Assembly: GCA_963678465.1 (NCBI GenBank)
Contig: OY782858.1
Coordinates: 1,488,001 to 1,552,000, forward strand
Length of the DNA: 64,000 nt
Reading direction: 5' to 3'
DNA from: Paludibacter sp963678465
GTDB taxonomy: Bacteria > Bacteroidota > Bacteroidia > Bacteroidales > Paludibacteraceae
Below, piece by piece: positions 42,032 to 52,272 of this stretch (position 1 is its first letter; the number at the start of each line of letters is the position of its first letter). The notes beneath the pieces were generated by a model. It worked only from the letters and a program-made list of their open reading frames with translations, made no database searches and was not told the DNA's origin. The position numbers and the translations under genes were made by a program.

Positions 42032-44596
42032 TTACTCGTTGATGTATTTTTCCAAAATTGATTTCAGACTTACATTATCATGATGTCCTAATTCTGGATT
42101 TACCACTTCCGATTTTTTATTTACCAGCACATAATGCGGAATTCCCGATATATTGAATTTAGCGGCTAAAAAGTTCCATTCATCATTGGTTACACGGTAA
42201 TGCTCGCCTTTGATATCCTGAATCATGTTTGCCCAGGTACTTTGAGGCGAAGTTGGATTGGTGATATATACAAAAACAATATCTTTACCTGCCAACTCTT
42301 CTTTTAAAGGTTTAATTTGTTCTATTCCACCACGGCATGGTCCGCACCAGGTAGCCCAGAAATCCACATAAACAACTTTTCCTTTGTATTCGGCCATTAT
42401 GGCATCAAAAATCTGATCGCCTTCCACTTTTGGCGTTTCGTTCACTACAAAATCTTTCATTTTTGTGTTGGCTTCCAATTTGGCAATGGTCTGTGCGTTA
42501 CAAAGCGCTACATAGTTGGCTACAAAAGGTGTGCTGAATTGTTGTTGAATTGTTTTTAATTTTTTGTCGCTTACCGGTGTAAGTTCTTCCACAATTTTAC
42601 GGCAATCATCCTGTGCTATCACTATATCGGTGGCTAAGCCTTTGTCAATATTGAGTCGTTTTTTTAGATTTTCGTATGTTGCTGAATACCATCTGTTGTT
42701 GTGTATATCGGCAATGAATCCGCTGTGTTTTTCATGAAATTTTGAAATAGAATCAGAATACAGCGAATAAAATTCTTTGGTTTTTTGTACTAATGCCGAT
42801 GCATCATGCTTTCTGAGAATTTTCCATAATTTTTTTTCGTCGGAAGTGAGCTTTATCTTGTTTTCTTTGAAATAATTATCGATAATTTCATTTGAAATTT
42901 TATTGTATTTTTTATAAATAATTTGCAGGGTGTCACTGTATTTATTATTGAAATCAGCTATTCCTGCACCGAATTTTTTATTAAACTCCTGCTCCTCTTT
43001 TGTGTTCCTGAGCGAATCCAGTTCATTTAGTTGATCTATCATCAATCGCTGCGAAGCCGGCAAAACATATCCCGATTTTTCGAGTTCGAGAGCTATATCC
43101 TGCGTATTGCTTGAGAGCTTAAGGTCTGTAGGACGAAGTATATCCAGAAATTTCAACCTGTTAATGAATGTATTATAACCCGAGCTTAACACTGCTAACT
43201 GATTATTTACTAAGTCGGTGTTCAGAAAATCGTAATAATCGGCAGTGATCGAATCGGGTTTTTCCGGCAATGTTCGTTGCGTACGTGGTATTTTATTTTT
43301 GTCGCGATAAGCATTGTCCCAGTACATGTTATATTCCATTTTGTTTCCTGCATAACTGTACAACAAATCCATTTTTGCTACCTGATAGGCCTTGGCAGAC
43401 AGGGAACCTGTTTTGGCCAATGAGTCAAGCATTTTCATATCTTTTGATTCAAAGTTACTGCAAAACAGCTTATATTGAGCAGGTGTCATGTCAAGGATTT
43501 TTTCACTTCTCTCGTTATAATTAAAACTTCGATAATGGTTAAGCCTCGTCAAATCATAATTGATTCTTGCTGTTTCGCCCATAAACAGAATTAGTTTTTT
43601 GCTGGGGTCGATCAGCTGAAAAAGCTCTTTACCCGGTTCCAGAAAAACAGATCCGTTAAAAATGGGCGACCTTACCCAACATGAGTGAGGGTAGTAAAAT
43701 GGAAGTTTCATTGAGAAATAACCATTTTCATCTATCCGCGCCACAAACGAACTTTGATTACCGGTAATAATGTCATCCAACGAAACTGAAATTGTTTTCA
43801 CTCCGGTTCGCGCAGTGTAGTTTTTAATATAGCCGCTGTAAGTAGCCGAATCGATGTTGAAAACCGGCAATTCGTAGGGTTTGTCATTGGCAGGTTTTTT
43901 CATTCGGGCTTCAGCTTCATTATTGTTGTATTCCTTCATGGTTAGAGCCGTTTCACCAATAAGTAAACTTCCCTCGCCATTTATTTTATAGAAAAGCTCA
44001 TGCGTCACATTCTTATTGGTAATAAGGAGTGAATGCTGAGTTTTTTTCGTTTTCGTGAAAGCATAAGTCCAGATTTTGTTTTTGTAAACGATGTGTTTTT
44101 CGTAAATACCAAACTCCCAGTTCCCTGTCGTTTCATCAAACCAATTGCCTATCATTGCTTTAGGCAATAAATCAGTTACTTTGATTGGTTTCAGCCTGAT
44201 ATCGTAAATAAACCATGAACCTTTTTCATTGGCTTCGCCATAGTCGATAAATGCTGTGGAGGTAGGAACAGCAGGAAATATCAACGCATAAGTCACTTCT
44301 CCCGAAGCAGGCATTGAATAACGCTCGTTCAACGGAATGCCCTCGGTGCGCTTAATGAATAACTTATCGCCGCCATCGGGCTGAATATAAGTTTCTTTAG
44401 GAATATTGATCCAACTACCCGGATTGTAAATAGTGTGAATATGCAGCACTGTTGTGCTATCCGTCAGTTCTACTTTTTTAATTGTAGAATTATTGTTTAA
44501 ACTCAACCCGGTTTGAGGGTTATTGATTACAGTCTGAGCATAGCCGTCGATGACTGAAAAAACAAACAAAAATGACAATAATACGATTTTTTTCAT
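42032..44596 (-). CDS. Large TlpA-like thioredoxin-domain protein
   Basis: An 854-residue exported protein (signal ending DGYAQ). It has a long N-terminal part of beta structure (SGYIKNYTARTGVKTISVSLDD, ENGYFSMKLPF) and a helical middle (about 350-700). A C-terminal thioredoxin fold has the redox motif CGPC at 751-754 (VDFWATWCGPCRGG) and cis-Pro in GIPHYVL. Such TlpA-type reductases keep periplasmic thiols reduced in Bacteroidetes. Its place between GH43 and GH51 genes suggests it supports folding of secreted CAZymes or is simply carried along; which is not clear from sequence. Confidence 0.85.
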   Translation of the reverse strand: MKKIVLLSFLFVFSVIDGYAQTVINNPQTGLSLNNNSTIKKVELTDSTTVLHIHTIYNPGSWINIPKETYIQPDGGDKLFIKRTEGIPLNERYSMPASGEVTYALIFPAVPTSTAFIDYGEANEKGSWFIYDIRLKPIKVTDLLPKAMIGNWFDETTGNWEFGIYEKHIVYKNKIWTYAFTKTKKTQHSLLITNKNVTHELFYKINGEGSLLIGETALTMKEYNNNEAEARMKKPANDKPYELPVFNIDSATYSGYIKNYTARTGVKTISVSLDDIITGNQSSFVARIDENGYFSMKLPFYYPHSCWVRSPIFNGSVFLEPGKELFQLIDPSKKLILFMGETARINYDLTRLNHYRSFNYNERSEKILDMTPAQYKLFCSNFESKDMKMLDSLAKTGSLSAKAYQVAKMDLLYSYAGNKMEYNMYWDNAYRDKNKIPRTQRTLPEKPDSITADYYDFLNTDLVNNQLAVLSSGYNTFINRLKFLDILRPTDLKLSSNTQDIALELEKSGYVLPASQRLMIDQLNELDSLRNTKEEQEFNKKFGAGIADFNNKYSDTLQIIYKKYNKISNEIIDNYFKENKIKLTSDEKKLWKILRKHDASALVQKTKEFYSLYSDSISKFHEKHSGFIADIHNNRWYSATYENLKKRLNIDKGLATDIVIAQDDCRKIVEELTPVSDKKLKTIQQQFSTPFVANYVALCNAQTIAKLEANTKMKDFVVNETPKVEGDQIFDAIMAEYKGKVVYVDFWATWCGPCRGGIEQIKPLKEELAGKDIVFVYITNPTSPQSTWANMIQDIKGEHYRVTNDEWNFLAAKFNISGIPHYVLVNKKSEVVNPELGHHDNVSLKSILEKYINE

Positions 44597-44672
44597 GAGA
44601 ATAAATAATTTAATATCAAACGATTAAAGTAACTGTTGAAATTACAAAAAAAGGTTATAAACTGTATTGGTT

Positions 44673-46643
44673 TTATTTACGTGTTTTTATTCTGATAACT
44701 GTGAGCGACATTGGCGGAGCTGAATACTCAAAGGCCTTTTTCACCTTCATAGTCGATTGCACCGGAGCTATTTGATTCATGTTATCCAAAGTATTTTCCG
44801 CTTCAGCATCGCCCGTAAGCACTGTTTGTTCCGCGTTCGAAGCCAAAGATTTAAATTTCGAAAGATTGATTTTCATTGGCTTGGCAACATTGGAATAATT
44901 CACCATCTTCAGCATCACATCACCGGACTTGCTATCGCGCACACACGAAGCAGCCAGCGTGGAATCTTTTTCATTTTTCGAAATCACATTGCCGAAATAA
45001 TAATCTCCCTGATTAGCCGAAAACATTTTCTGTACGTAATAATTCGGTGTCAAACATATTTTTGTGTTATCGAAAAATATCATATCCGTTGTCCATTGGG
45101 TGAAATCTTTTTTGGCAAGTAAAGGTGCGTACGAAGCCATTCGAACCACATCTCCATTACGTTCAAGACCAGTCATATAAACTGCTTCGGCAATCGCATT
45201 TTTCATTTTGTTTCCCCACGAAGCATATTCGCCCAGATAAACCTCCCCTTTATTTCGGTCATATTTATCATAACGATGCTGATTGTCCATCAACCATGCC
45301 GGTTGTACATAATAGTGTTCATCCACAACAGGTACATTCAAATCGTTGGCTATCTGCCAACCCTTTTCAAAGTCCTTTCCACTATGCAGAGGTCCTGATG
45401 TCCCTATTACCGTGATTTCAGGATGCTTTTCTTTCACCGCTTTATAAATCATTCTGAAACGTTCTTCGAATTCAGGCGTCATTTTATCTTCATTTCCGAT
45501 GCCTACATACTGAAGGTTAAACGAAGCCGGATGACCTGCAGCCGCTCTCTTAGCTCCCCAAGTAGAAGTTGCGGGTCCGTTTGCCCATTCAATCAGGTCG
45601 AGCACCTCCTGAATGTACTCATCCATATCGTCCAGACTCAATGCCTTTTGACCGGCACCACCAATCACATGTGTTCCTCCGGAGTTCTGACAGCTTACAC
45701 CTGCAGGTAAAACAGGAACCGGCTTAGCTCCAATATCTTCGCACAACTGGAAGTATTCAAAGTAACCGAGACCTGCTGTTTGATGATATCCCCAGATATT
45801 GCGTTGGCCTTTTCGTTCCTCTACGGGACCAATAGTATTTTTCCATCGATACATATTGCCTACACCGTCGCCATGCACCAGACAGCCACCCGGAAAACGC
45901 ATAAAGCCCGGTTTAATATCTGCTAATTTCTGAGCCAGATTAGCCCGGAGTCCGTTTGGACGATTCTTAAATGTTTTTTCAGGAAACAGCGATATCATGT
46001 CAAGAGCCACCACACCACTCGTTTTAGCAAGCACTACAAGCGTCGCGCTATCGCTATCGATAGTAGGAATTAATTCGGTATTGTACTTTTGCCACGATGT
46101 TGATGAAACTGAAATTTTGTTCTGAGCCAGGACTTTTCCTTTTGGTGTTTGAAGAATAATCAGAAAATCCATAGCGTTGCAGTTCAGTAATTGAGAGAAC
46201 ATCGAAAAGTGATATTTTTCATCCTTACGAACAACTATTCCGGCAAATCCTGTGTTTTTCAATCCCACACCTGATTCTGCTTTCACACGTGGATAGTTGC
46301 CAATATACTCAGCATTCATGACCACATAATGAGGATTATTTACATGAATTGGTGCTTTGGTTTCAACGCTTATACTTCCCAGCGAATGTCCGGGCAAAAT
46401 AAATTCCCAGTAAGAGAATGGATTCCAATTGCTACGTTCCGCAGGATTGTATTCGAATGAGCGGTTTTGCACCAACTCGGCATAAAGTCCTCCATCGGCA
46501 GCATAGTTTATATCTTCAAAAAAAAGTCCGAAAAGGTCGGAACTGATTTTCTTTCCGCCGGAAAATGAAGATTGTGCAACCATGTTTTCAGTACCCTGAA
46601 AACACAGCCACACAACCAACAATACATATTTTAGTTTACCCAT
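44673..46643 (-). CDS. Alpha-L-arabinofuranosidase, GH51
   Basis: A 656-residue exported enzyme (signal about 1-23). GH51 features: LFGLFFEDINYAADGGLYAELVQNRSFE (an N-terminal hallmark), the acid/base Glu385 in GIGNED, nucleophile Glu442 in VVDEHYY, and MRFPGGC. An N-terminal carbohydrate-binding-like sandwich (about 80-225) precedes the barrel. It removes arabinofuranose from arabinoxylan or arabino-xylo-oligosaccharides. It is part of the same closely spaced minus-strand operon. Confidence 0.93.
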   Translation of the reverse strand: MGKLKYVLLVVWLCFQGTENMVAQSSFSGGKKISSDLFGLFFEDINYAADGGLYAELVQNRSFEYNPAERSNWNPFSYWEFILPGHSLGSISVETKAPIHVNNPHYVVMNAEYIGNYPRVKAESGVGLKNTGFAGIVVRKDEKYHFSMFSQLLNCNAMDFLIILQTPKGKVLAQNKISVSSTSWQKYNTELIPTIDSDSATLVVLAKTSGVVALDMISLFPEKTFKNRPNGLRANLAQKLADIKPGFMRFPGGCLVHGDGVGNMYRWKNTIGPVEERKGQRNIWGYHQTAGLGYFEYFQLCEDIGAKPVPVLPAGVSCQNSGGTHVIGGAGQKALSLDDMDEYIQEVLDLIEWANGPATSTWGAKRAAAGHPASFNLQYVGIGNEDKMTPEFEERFRMIYKAVKEKHPEITVIGTSGPLHSGKDFEKGWQIANDLNVPVVDEHYYVQPAWLMDNQHRYDKYDRNKGEVYLGEYASWGNKMKNAIAEAVYMTGLERNGDVVRMASYAPLLAKKDFTQWTTDMIFFDNTKICLTPNYYVQKMFSANQGDYYFGNVISKNEKDSTLAASCVRDSKSGDVMLKMVNYSNVAKPMKINLSKFKSLASNAEQTVLTGDAEAENTLDNMNQIAPVQSTMKVKKAFEYSAPPMSLTVIRIKTRK

Positions 46644-46688
46644 AAATATCAGATTATGATTGATTGAAAATTCTCAACAAACATGCGC

Positions 46689-48419
46689 TTACTGAGGTAC
46701 AGCATCGTTCACCGATGTGGTGTACAAGCCAATCATAGCTCCGGTAAAACCACCGGCTACGTCGGTTGACAAAATATCGCCCGAAACTGTTCCGCCCACA
46801 TTGGTAAAATCTGTTCCGTTTACTGAATAACTGAATTCGTAATTATCACCAACAGCTTTTACACGAAGTTGTACAGGAGTTTTCAGATCGATTTTTGTGC
46901 TGGCAACAATGGTTGATTTTCCTCTTGCTGTTCTTTGGAGCAACAAATAAAAATCTTTATCCTTTTTAGTAATCCCGAACACATAGTTAAATCTTTCGCC
47001 CTGTACACAGGTGATGCCTGCCAAATCTTTTTCAGTTTGAGGCTGATAAGTCAGCGTGGTAGTAGCGGTAAAGCTGATGTGCTGTTGACGATAGAAAAGA
47101 GTTGAAGTAGGTTTCACCTCTTTGATATTGGTGGCGAATGGATTAATAATCAAACCTTTTTTAGACTGCAAAATAAAATCTTCGCGTGGGCCTCTCAGAC
47201 CAATCCATCTGTAATCCAGTTTCGGCGCCATAAAATCGTCGGTAAAAGTAAAATTACCGTTAGGCAGAAATCCATCTTTACCTGTTTTGTTTTCCACACC
47301 TTTAGGCATTTTGAGTTTTGGTTCCATTGGCACTAAACCGTTTTCGAAAACAGGGAATTCGCCCGACCAGTCAACCGGGAGAATAAATGTTTCACGACCG
47401 GTGTTCACACGTTTCTTATCGTTAGGACGCACAGCCAGAAACACACCATAGTATTTACCATCAGGTGTTTGTACCAAATCGGCATGACCAGCCCAATCCA
47501 CCATATTGGCACGATTCGGGTTCAGATATCTTTGAGATAAAATTGGATTGCTTGGAGCTGGTTTGTAAGGACCTTTAGGACTGTCGCTTACAAAAATAAC
47601 TTCGCTGTGCCAGTCACCTGTTCCTCCTTCAGCACACATCAAATAATAGCGACCATTCTTTTTGTAAATATGAGGCGCTTCGATCCAGATAGGTTTTTTT
47701 GACAAATCCACACCACCATCTACAATAATTTTATCTGTTCCTGCTATTACCTGATCTTTTTCAACATCGTATTCCCAAACTTTGATGACACGATGTCCCT
47801 CATAAAGTGCTTTTCCTTTGTCAGGAGCATCGTTGTGCACAATGTATGCCTTGCCATTATCATCAAAGAAAATGGAAGGATCAATTCCATCGAAATTCAG
47901 TTTGATAGGATCGCTCCAGCCCTGAAGCGGATCTTTTGTTTTTACAATAATATTTCCGAAACCTCCTGCAAACTCAGTAGTTATCATGTAGAAAGTATCG
48001 TTACCCGGATTATACAGAATTTGAGGAGCATATACTCCGGCACTGATGCCACAATCGTGTACTTTCAGTTGCGAAACCCTGTCGAGCACATGCCCTATTT
48101 GTTTCCAGTTAACCAAATCTTTCGAATGAAAAATGGGCACACCGGGGAACATGGCAAACGATGAACATACCAAGTAATAATCATCGCCTTTGCGGGTAAT
48201 GCTTGGGTCGGGGTAACAACCTTGCAAAATAGGGTTATAAAACTCGTCCGCTTTCAACGGATTTTTTGTGTACACTTCATCCTCGCCCTGATAAACAAAT
48301 TTGGTGAATACCGGAGCATTCTTTGCCACTTTCACTTTGTTTTTTTTATCGGCAGCAAAAGCCGAAACAGAAAATAAAGCCATAAAAACTGCTGATAAAA
48401 TAATTAGTTTTTTTGTCAT
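46689..48419 (-). CDS. Glycoside hydrolase GH43, subfamily 1-like xylosidase/arabinofuranosidase
   Basis: A 576-residue exported enzyme. The ATG at 48419 (MTKKLIILSAVFMALFSVSAFA) is chosen for the signal; the frame continues to 48449. The catalytic residues are Asp71 (CYPDPSI), Asp180 (FDGIDPSIF) and Glu247 (WIEAPHIYK). The long C-terminal region (about 390-576) with TLTYQPQTEKDLAGITC and YSVNGTDFTNVGG is a GH43 C-terminal sandwich. The PDPSI...LVCSSFAMFPGVPIFHSKDLVNW opening is typical of beta-xylosidase/arabinofuranosidase members. It complements the second GH43 at 40.4-42.0 kb. Confidence 0.92.
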   Translation of the reverse strand: MTKKLIILSAVFMALFSVSAFAADKKNKVKVAKNAPVFTKFVYQGEDEVYTKNPLKADEFYNPILQGCYPDPSITRKGDDYYLVCSSFAMFPGVPIFHSKDLVNWKQIGHVLDRVSQLKVHDCGISAGVYAPQILYNPGNDTFYMITTEFAGGFGNIIVKTKDPLQGWSDPIKLNFDGIDPSIFFDDNGKAYIVHNDAPDKGKALYEGHRVIKVWEYDVEKDQVIAGTDKIIVDGGVDLSKKPIWIEAPHIYKKNGRYYLMCAEGGTGDWHSEVIFVSDSPKGPYKPAPSNPILSQRYLNPNRANMVDWAGHADLVQTPDGKYYGVFLAVRPNDKKRVNTGRETFILPVDWSGEFPVFENGLVPMEPKLKMPKGVENKTGKDGFLPNGNFTFTDDFMAPKLDYRWIGLRGPREDFILQSKKGLIINPFATNIKEVKPTSTLFYRQQHISFTATTTLTYQPQTEKDLAGITCVQGERFNYVFGITKKDKDFYLLLQRTARGKSTIVASTKIDLKTPVQLRVKAVGDNYEFSYSVNGTDFTNVGGTVSGDILSTDVAGGFTGAMIGLYTTSVNDAVPQ

Positions 48420-48473
48420 AAAAACTGATTGTAAGTTGGTTACTCTCATTGATAGATATTTTAGTTTTTCCTA

Positions 48474-50936
48474 TTATTTGCTGATAAGCGTATATATTTT
48501 TCCCTTTTCAGTAGGGAAATCGTAAAGCAACGTATTGTTTACTTTAGTGTCGTTTAGTTTTGCAGAAGCCGAGATGATGGGTTTCTGCACTTTAAATGTT
48601 TCAAAGAACGGATTTTCATTTGCTCCACTGGCAGCTTTCAAGCCTTTGCCACCTTTCAGAACAAGTTCATTGGGCACACGAATCCGGCAATTTCCTCCTA
48701 AGTTGGATTTGATGGTCAGTTTGGTAATACGTCTGTTTTCCCAACTTACACTTACTTCAAAACCTCCATAAGTTCTTAATCCGCTGATTGATCCGCTTTT
48801 CCATTCATCAGGTAAAGCAGGCAACACATCGATGGCTCCATCGAAGCATTGAAGTAACATCTCGGTAATTCCCGCTGTACATCCAAAGTTTCCATCAATC
48901 TGGAAAGGCGGATGCGCATCAAAGAAGTTGGGATAAGTACCACCGTTGCGTCCCGAACGAACCGGATCGACTAATGTCAACTGATCGCTAATCAATTTGC
49001 GGGCATGATTACCGTCGCGCAAGCGTGCCCACCAGTTCACTTTCCAACCCATCGACCAACCTGTAGAAACATCACCGCGATGTACGAGCGAAGTACGGGC
49101 TGCATCGAATAATTCAGGTGAAGAATAGGCAGAAATTTGTCCTCCGGGATACAATCCGTAAAGGTGAGATACATGGCGATGTTCGTCCTTAGGATCATCC
49201 AGGTCTTCCATCCACTCCTGCAATTGTCCAAAACGACCAACCTGCATAGGAGGAAGACGATTGAGAATTTTCTGGAGATCGGCCATCAACGCCTCATCTT
49301 TTTTCAGAATTTTAGCCACCTGAATGGTTTTCGAAAACAAATCAAAAAGTATCTGATTGTCCATAGTGGCACCGGCAATAACCGACGTTCCATGTCCGGC
49401 AGGAGCATTTTCGGGCGAAATAGATGGCGATACCACAAGCCATTTGTGTACAGGTTCTTCGATCAGAAAATCCTGATAAAACTCACAGGCTGATTTCATA
49501 ACCGAATATACCGATTCGAGATATTTCTTGTCGCCGTTGTATTGATATTTCTCCCATAAATGTTGCGAAAGCCAGGCACTTCCCATAGGCCACATTCCCC
49601 AGAAAGCACCATCCACTACCCCACTGATGCGCCAAATGTCAGTATTATGGTGAGCTACCCATCCATCGGCACCATACATGGTTTTGGCGGTTTGCTTTCC
49701 TGTTTCCGATAGCTCTTTGATCATTTGAATCAGTGGTTCGTGCATTTCAGGCATGTTGGATTTTTCGGCAGGCCAGTAATTCATCTCGGTATTAATGTTG
49801 ATGGTATATTTACTGTCCCACGCTGGTGAAGTACTGCCATTCCATATTCCCTGAAGATTAGCCGGCTGTCCGCCCGGTTGCGATGAACAAATCAGCAAAT
49901 AACGACCAAACTGATAATACATGGAAATCAGTTCAGGATCGTAGTTTTTCGAAAAGTTTTTGATACGTTCATTGGTAGGCAACTGTGCCGCAGGAGAAGT
50001 TCCCAAATCAAAATTTACCCTTTTAAAATACTTTTGATAAGCTGTAATATGATTCTGCAAAACTTTGGAATAAGGCTTAGCTACTGCGGGGGCCAGATAA
50101 GCAATACACTTATCCGTTTCATTGGCTGTAAGTGTTTTGTAATCGACAAAATTAGTGGCTATAGAAACCATAATCACCACCTCATTGGCATTGCTTACGT
50201 TTATTTTTTCGTCGTCAACAGACGTAGTTCCGCCTTTGTTGATTACCTTCGCTCTGGCATCGAATTTTACCTGCCCGGTTACACCTTCGTGAGTAGCAGA
50301 GAGTCCGGTCATTTCTAAAGTATTATTATCTATGGCCTTAGTTGATTTTGACAACGGACCACTGAATCCGGCGGTAAAACTAAGTTTGCCGGGCTTATCT
50401 GCCGAAAGCTTCATCACAATCACCTGATCGGGTTGAGAAACAAAAACTTCGCGTTTGTACGATACGCCGTCAACTTTGTAAGTACTGGTAAAAATCGCTT
50501 TTTCTAAATTCAGCTCCCGGTAGTAATCGGTATATTTTTCATTTCCTTTGAAAGATAAATTCAAATCACCCACCGTCTGAAACATAGAACCATGTAACTG
50601 TTTGGCAGTAATGTGCTTGTTGATAAGAAATTCGGCTCTGCGATAGTTTCCTGTAAAAATATACTGGCGAACCGAATCCAAAGCCGACAAAGACTCCGGA
50701 TTATCGTTTCGGGAAGGACCTCCTGACCAGAACGTACTTTCGTTCAACTGCAATTTTTCATTGGAAGGATCTCCGAAAACCATAGCCGCCAAACGTCCGT
50801 TACCCACAGGTAATGCTTCGTTCCATACACCTGCCGGCTTGTCGTACCACATTTTTAGTTTGCCACCCTTTTGTGCATTTGCCCAACAACTTATCATTAA
50901 AGCTGCTATCAGGATCCAAAAATTTAATCTTTTCAT
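48474..50936 (-). CDS. Glycoside hydrolase GH95
   Basis: An 820-residue exported enzyme (signal CWANA). The N-terminal LKMWYDKPAGVWNEALPVGNGRLAAMVFG and NESTFWSGGP are diagnostic of GH95. The barrel part contains GIWNGSTSPAWDSKYTININTEMNYW and SPSISPENAP, and the end IDGNFGCTAGITEML. GH95 members are inverting alpha-L-fucosidases, but those in complex-xylan loci of Bacteroides ovatus act as alpha-L-galactosidases. The xylan setting therefore suggests removal of L-galactose from heavily decorated arabinoxylan, though fucosidase activity cannot be excluded. Confidence 0.92.
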   Translation of the reverse strand: MKRLNFWILIAALMISCWANAQKGGKLKMWYDKPAGVWNEALPVGNGRLAAMVFGDPSNEKLQLNESTFWSGGPSRNDNPESLSALDSVRQYIFTGNYRRAEFLINKHITAKQLHGSMFQTVGDLNLSFKGNEKYTDYYRELNLEKAIFTSTYKVDGVSYKREVFVSQPDQVIVMKLSADKPGKLSFTAGFSGPLSKSTKAIDNNTLEMTGLSATHEGVTGQVKFDARAKVINKGGTTSVDDEKINVSNANEVVIMVSIATNFVDYKTLTANETDKCIAYLAPAVAKPYSKVLQNHITAYQKYFKRVNFDLGTSPAAQLPTNERIKNFSKNYDPELISMYYQFGRYLLICSSQPGGQPANLQGIWNGSTSPAWDSKYTININTEMNYWPAEKSNMPEMHEPLIQMIKELSETGKQTAKTMYGADGWVAHHNTDIWRISGVVDGAFWGMWPMGSAWLSQHLWEKYQYNGDKKYLESVYSVMKSACEFYQDFLIEEPVHKWLVVSPSISPENAPAGHGTSVIAGATMDNQILFDLFSKTIQVAKILKKDEALMADLQKILNRLPPMQVGRFGQLQEWMEDLDDPKDEHRHVSHLYGLYPGGQISAYSSPELFDAARTSLVHRGDVSTGWSMGWKVNWWARLRDGNHARKLISDQLTLVDPVRSGRNGGTYPNFFDAHPPFQIDGNFGCTAGITEMLLQCFDGAIDVLPALPDEWKSGSISGLRTYGGFEVSVSWENRRITKLTIKSNLGGNCRIRVPNELVLKGGKGLKAASGANENPFFETFKVQKPIISASAKLNDTKVNNTLLYDFPTEKGKIYTLISK

Positions 50937-50987
50937 TGAAATGAGTTTTTATCTGATATTAAAAGTTTACGCTTTTTTATAGCATGT

Positions 50988-52253
50988 TTATTTAGCCGGT
51001 GTTATCACCTGATATTTTCCGCTTAAATGCATCAAACTAAACATGTACAACAATCCATCATAATAAGGATCGAAATAACCATCGTCATATGGTTCTAATT
51101 TGGCATTCCAGATTTTATGCACATAATCCAGGTCTTTATTGATAAGATTGGTAGTAGCAGCTGTAGAAACCAATCCAATCGAATGTCTTAAACGCTGAAA
51201 ATTCTTACCAGCTCTTAAAATATATTCCGGTTTTGTGCCATCCAGATTAAACTGATCTTCAAAAGTATCTATACCTTTCGATTTGAAGAAAGTCTGAATT
51301 CGTTTGGCATAATCTTCCTGCCATGCTTTATCTTTTCCAAACCAGTTGTAATCCATAGCAATGTTCATCGGCACACGCCATGAGTCGTAACGGAAAGCAG
51401 CCGGCATCCAGCGTGTAGAATGCGGAGCGCCACTAAATTCGGTATAATCAGCATTAAGTCCGGTTACAGGATGGCAGGCTCTTTGCAAAAACACACGCGA
51501 AGTATCGGCACAGTCTTTATAAAACTGTTCGTGACCATCTTTGGCATACATAGCCCAAGCTTCCAGGAAAGCAGGCAAATGATAAGATGGATCGGTCCAG
51601 TTGTAGCTATTTCCTTCGGGTACAAAGGTAATTTGTTTGTGTTCTACATTGAAGAGATTATAGATATTTCCTGTTCCATCTTTTTTCCACATAGCATCTA
51701 ATATTCTGCGGGCTTCGGCATAGTAATTTATACCTGTATTGTCACCCCAACGGTTAGAAGCAAACAACAAACTGGTGATATAATAAAGTTCACCATCTGT
51801 AGCCGAACCGGGAGAATTTTGTCTTTGTTTGGCAGGATCATAGCTCCATGCAAAATAACCTTCGCGGGGACCACTCTGATGTTGCAGGTATTTTTTCGAC
51901 CAACGCCATATACGGTCGAAAACATCTTTTTTGTTCAGCTGTACCGCCACCATCATACCATACGAAAGACCTTCGGTACGGGCATCATGGTTCTTAATAT
52001 CCGAAACATAGGCCATCGAGTCGCCTACTTCAAAATATATCTTATTCGATCCTTCGAAAAGGTCACGATACACCTGATCCACTTTCTGGTCGATCTCTTT
52101 TTTACTGTATCCGGCCTCACGAAAGACATTACGATATTTTCCGGTATAAAATGCTGCTTTTGAATTTGCTTTTTGGGGGTTGGCCGATTCTACATTCATC
52201 ATGTTCAAAGATAATCCAAAAATCAGTAGCAATATTTTAAAATTTAAATTCAT
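50988..52253 (-). CDS. GH8 reducing-end xylose-releasing exo-oligoxylanase-like enzyme
   Basis: A 421-residue exported protein. The GH8 acid Glu94 (ARTEGLSYGMM) and base Asp290 (RYDSWRVPMN) are visible, with SPGSATDGELYY and WTDPSYHLPAF lining the (alpha/alpha)6 cleft. Similarity of layout to Bacillus halodurans Rex suggests it removes xylose from the reducing end of xylo-oligosaccharides. A GH8 endo-xylanase is the alternative. The signal peptide is long and not strongly hydrophobic at its end (LSLNMMNVESA). It lies 19 bp from the adjacent esterase genes and is clearly part of the operon. Confidence 0.9.
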   Translation of the reverse strand: MNLNFKILLLIFGLSLNMMNVESANPQKANSKAAFYTGKYRNVFREAGYSKKEIDQKVDQVYRDLFEGSNKIYFEVGDSMAYVSDIKNHDARTEGLSYGMMVAVQLNKKDVFDRIWRWSKKYLQHQSGPREGYFAWSYDPAKQRQNSPGSATDGELYYITSLLFASNRWGDNTGINYYAEARRILDAMWKKDGTGNIYNLFNVEHKQITFVPEGNSYNWTDPSYHLPAFLEAWAMYAKDGHEQFYKDCADTSRVFLQRACHPVTGLNADYTEFSGAPHSTRWMPAAFRYDSWRVPMNIAMDYNWFGKDKAWQEDYAKRIQTFFKSKGIDTFEDQFNLDGTKPEYILRAGKNFQRLRHSIGLVSTAATTNLINKDLDYVHKIWNAKLEPYDDGYFDPYYDGLLYMFSLMHLSGKYQVITPAK

Positions 52254-52272
52254 CGTTTGTGAAATTAGTTAT

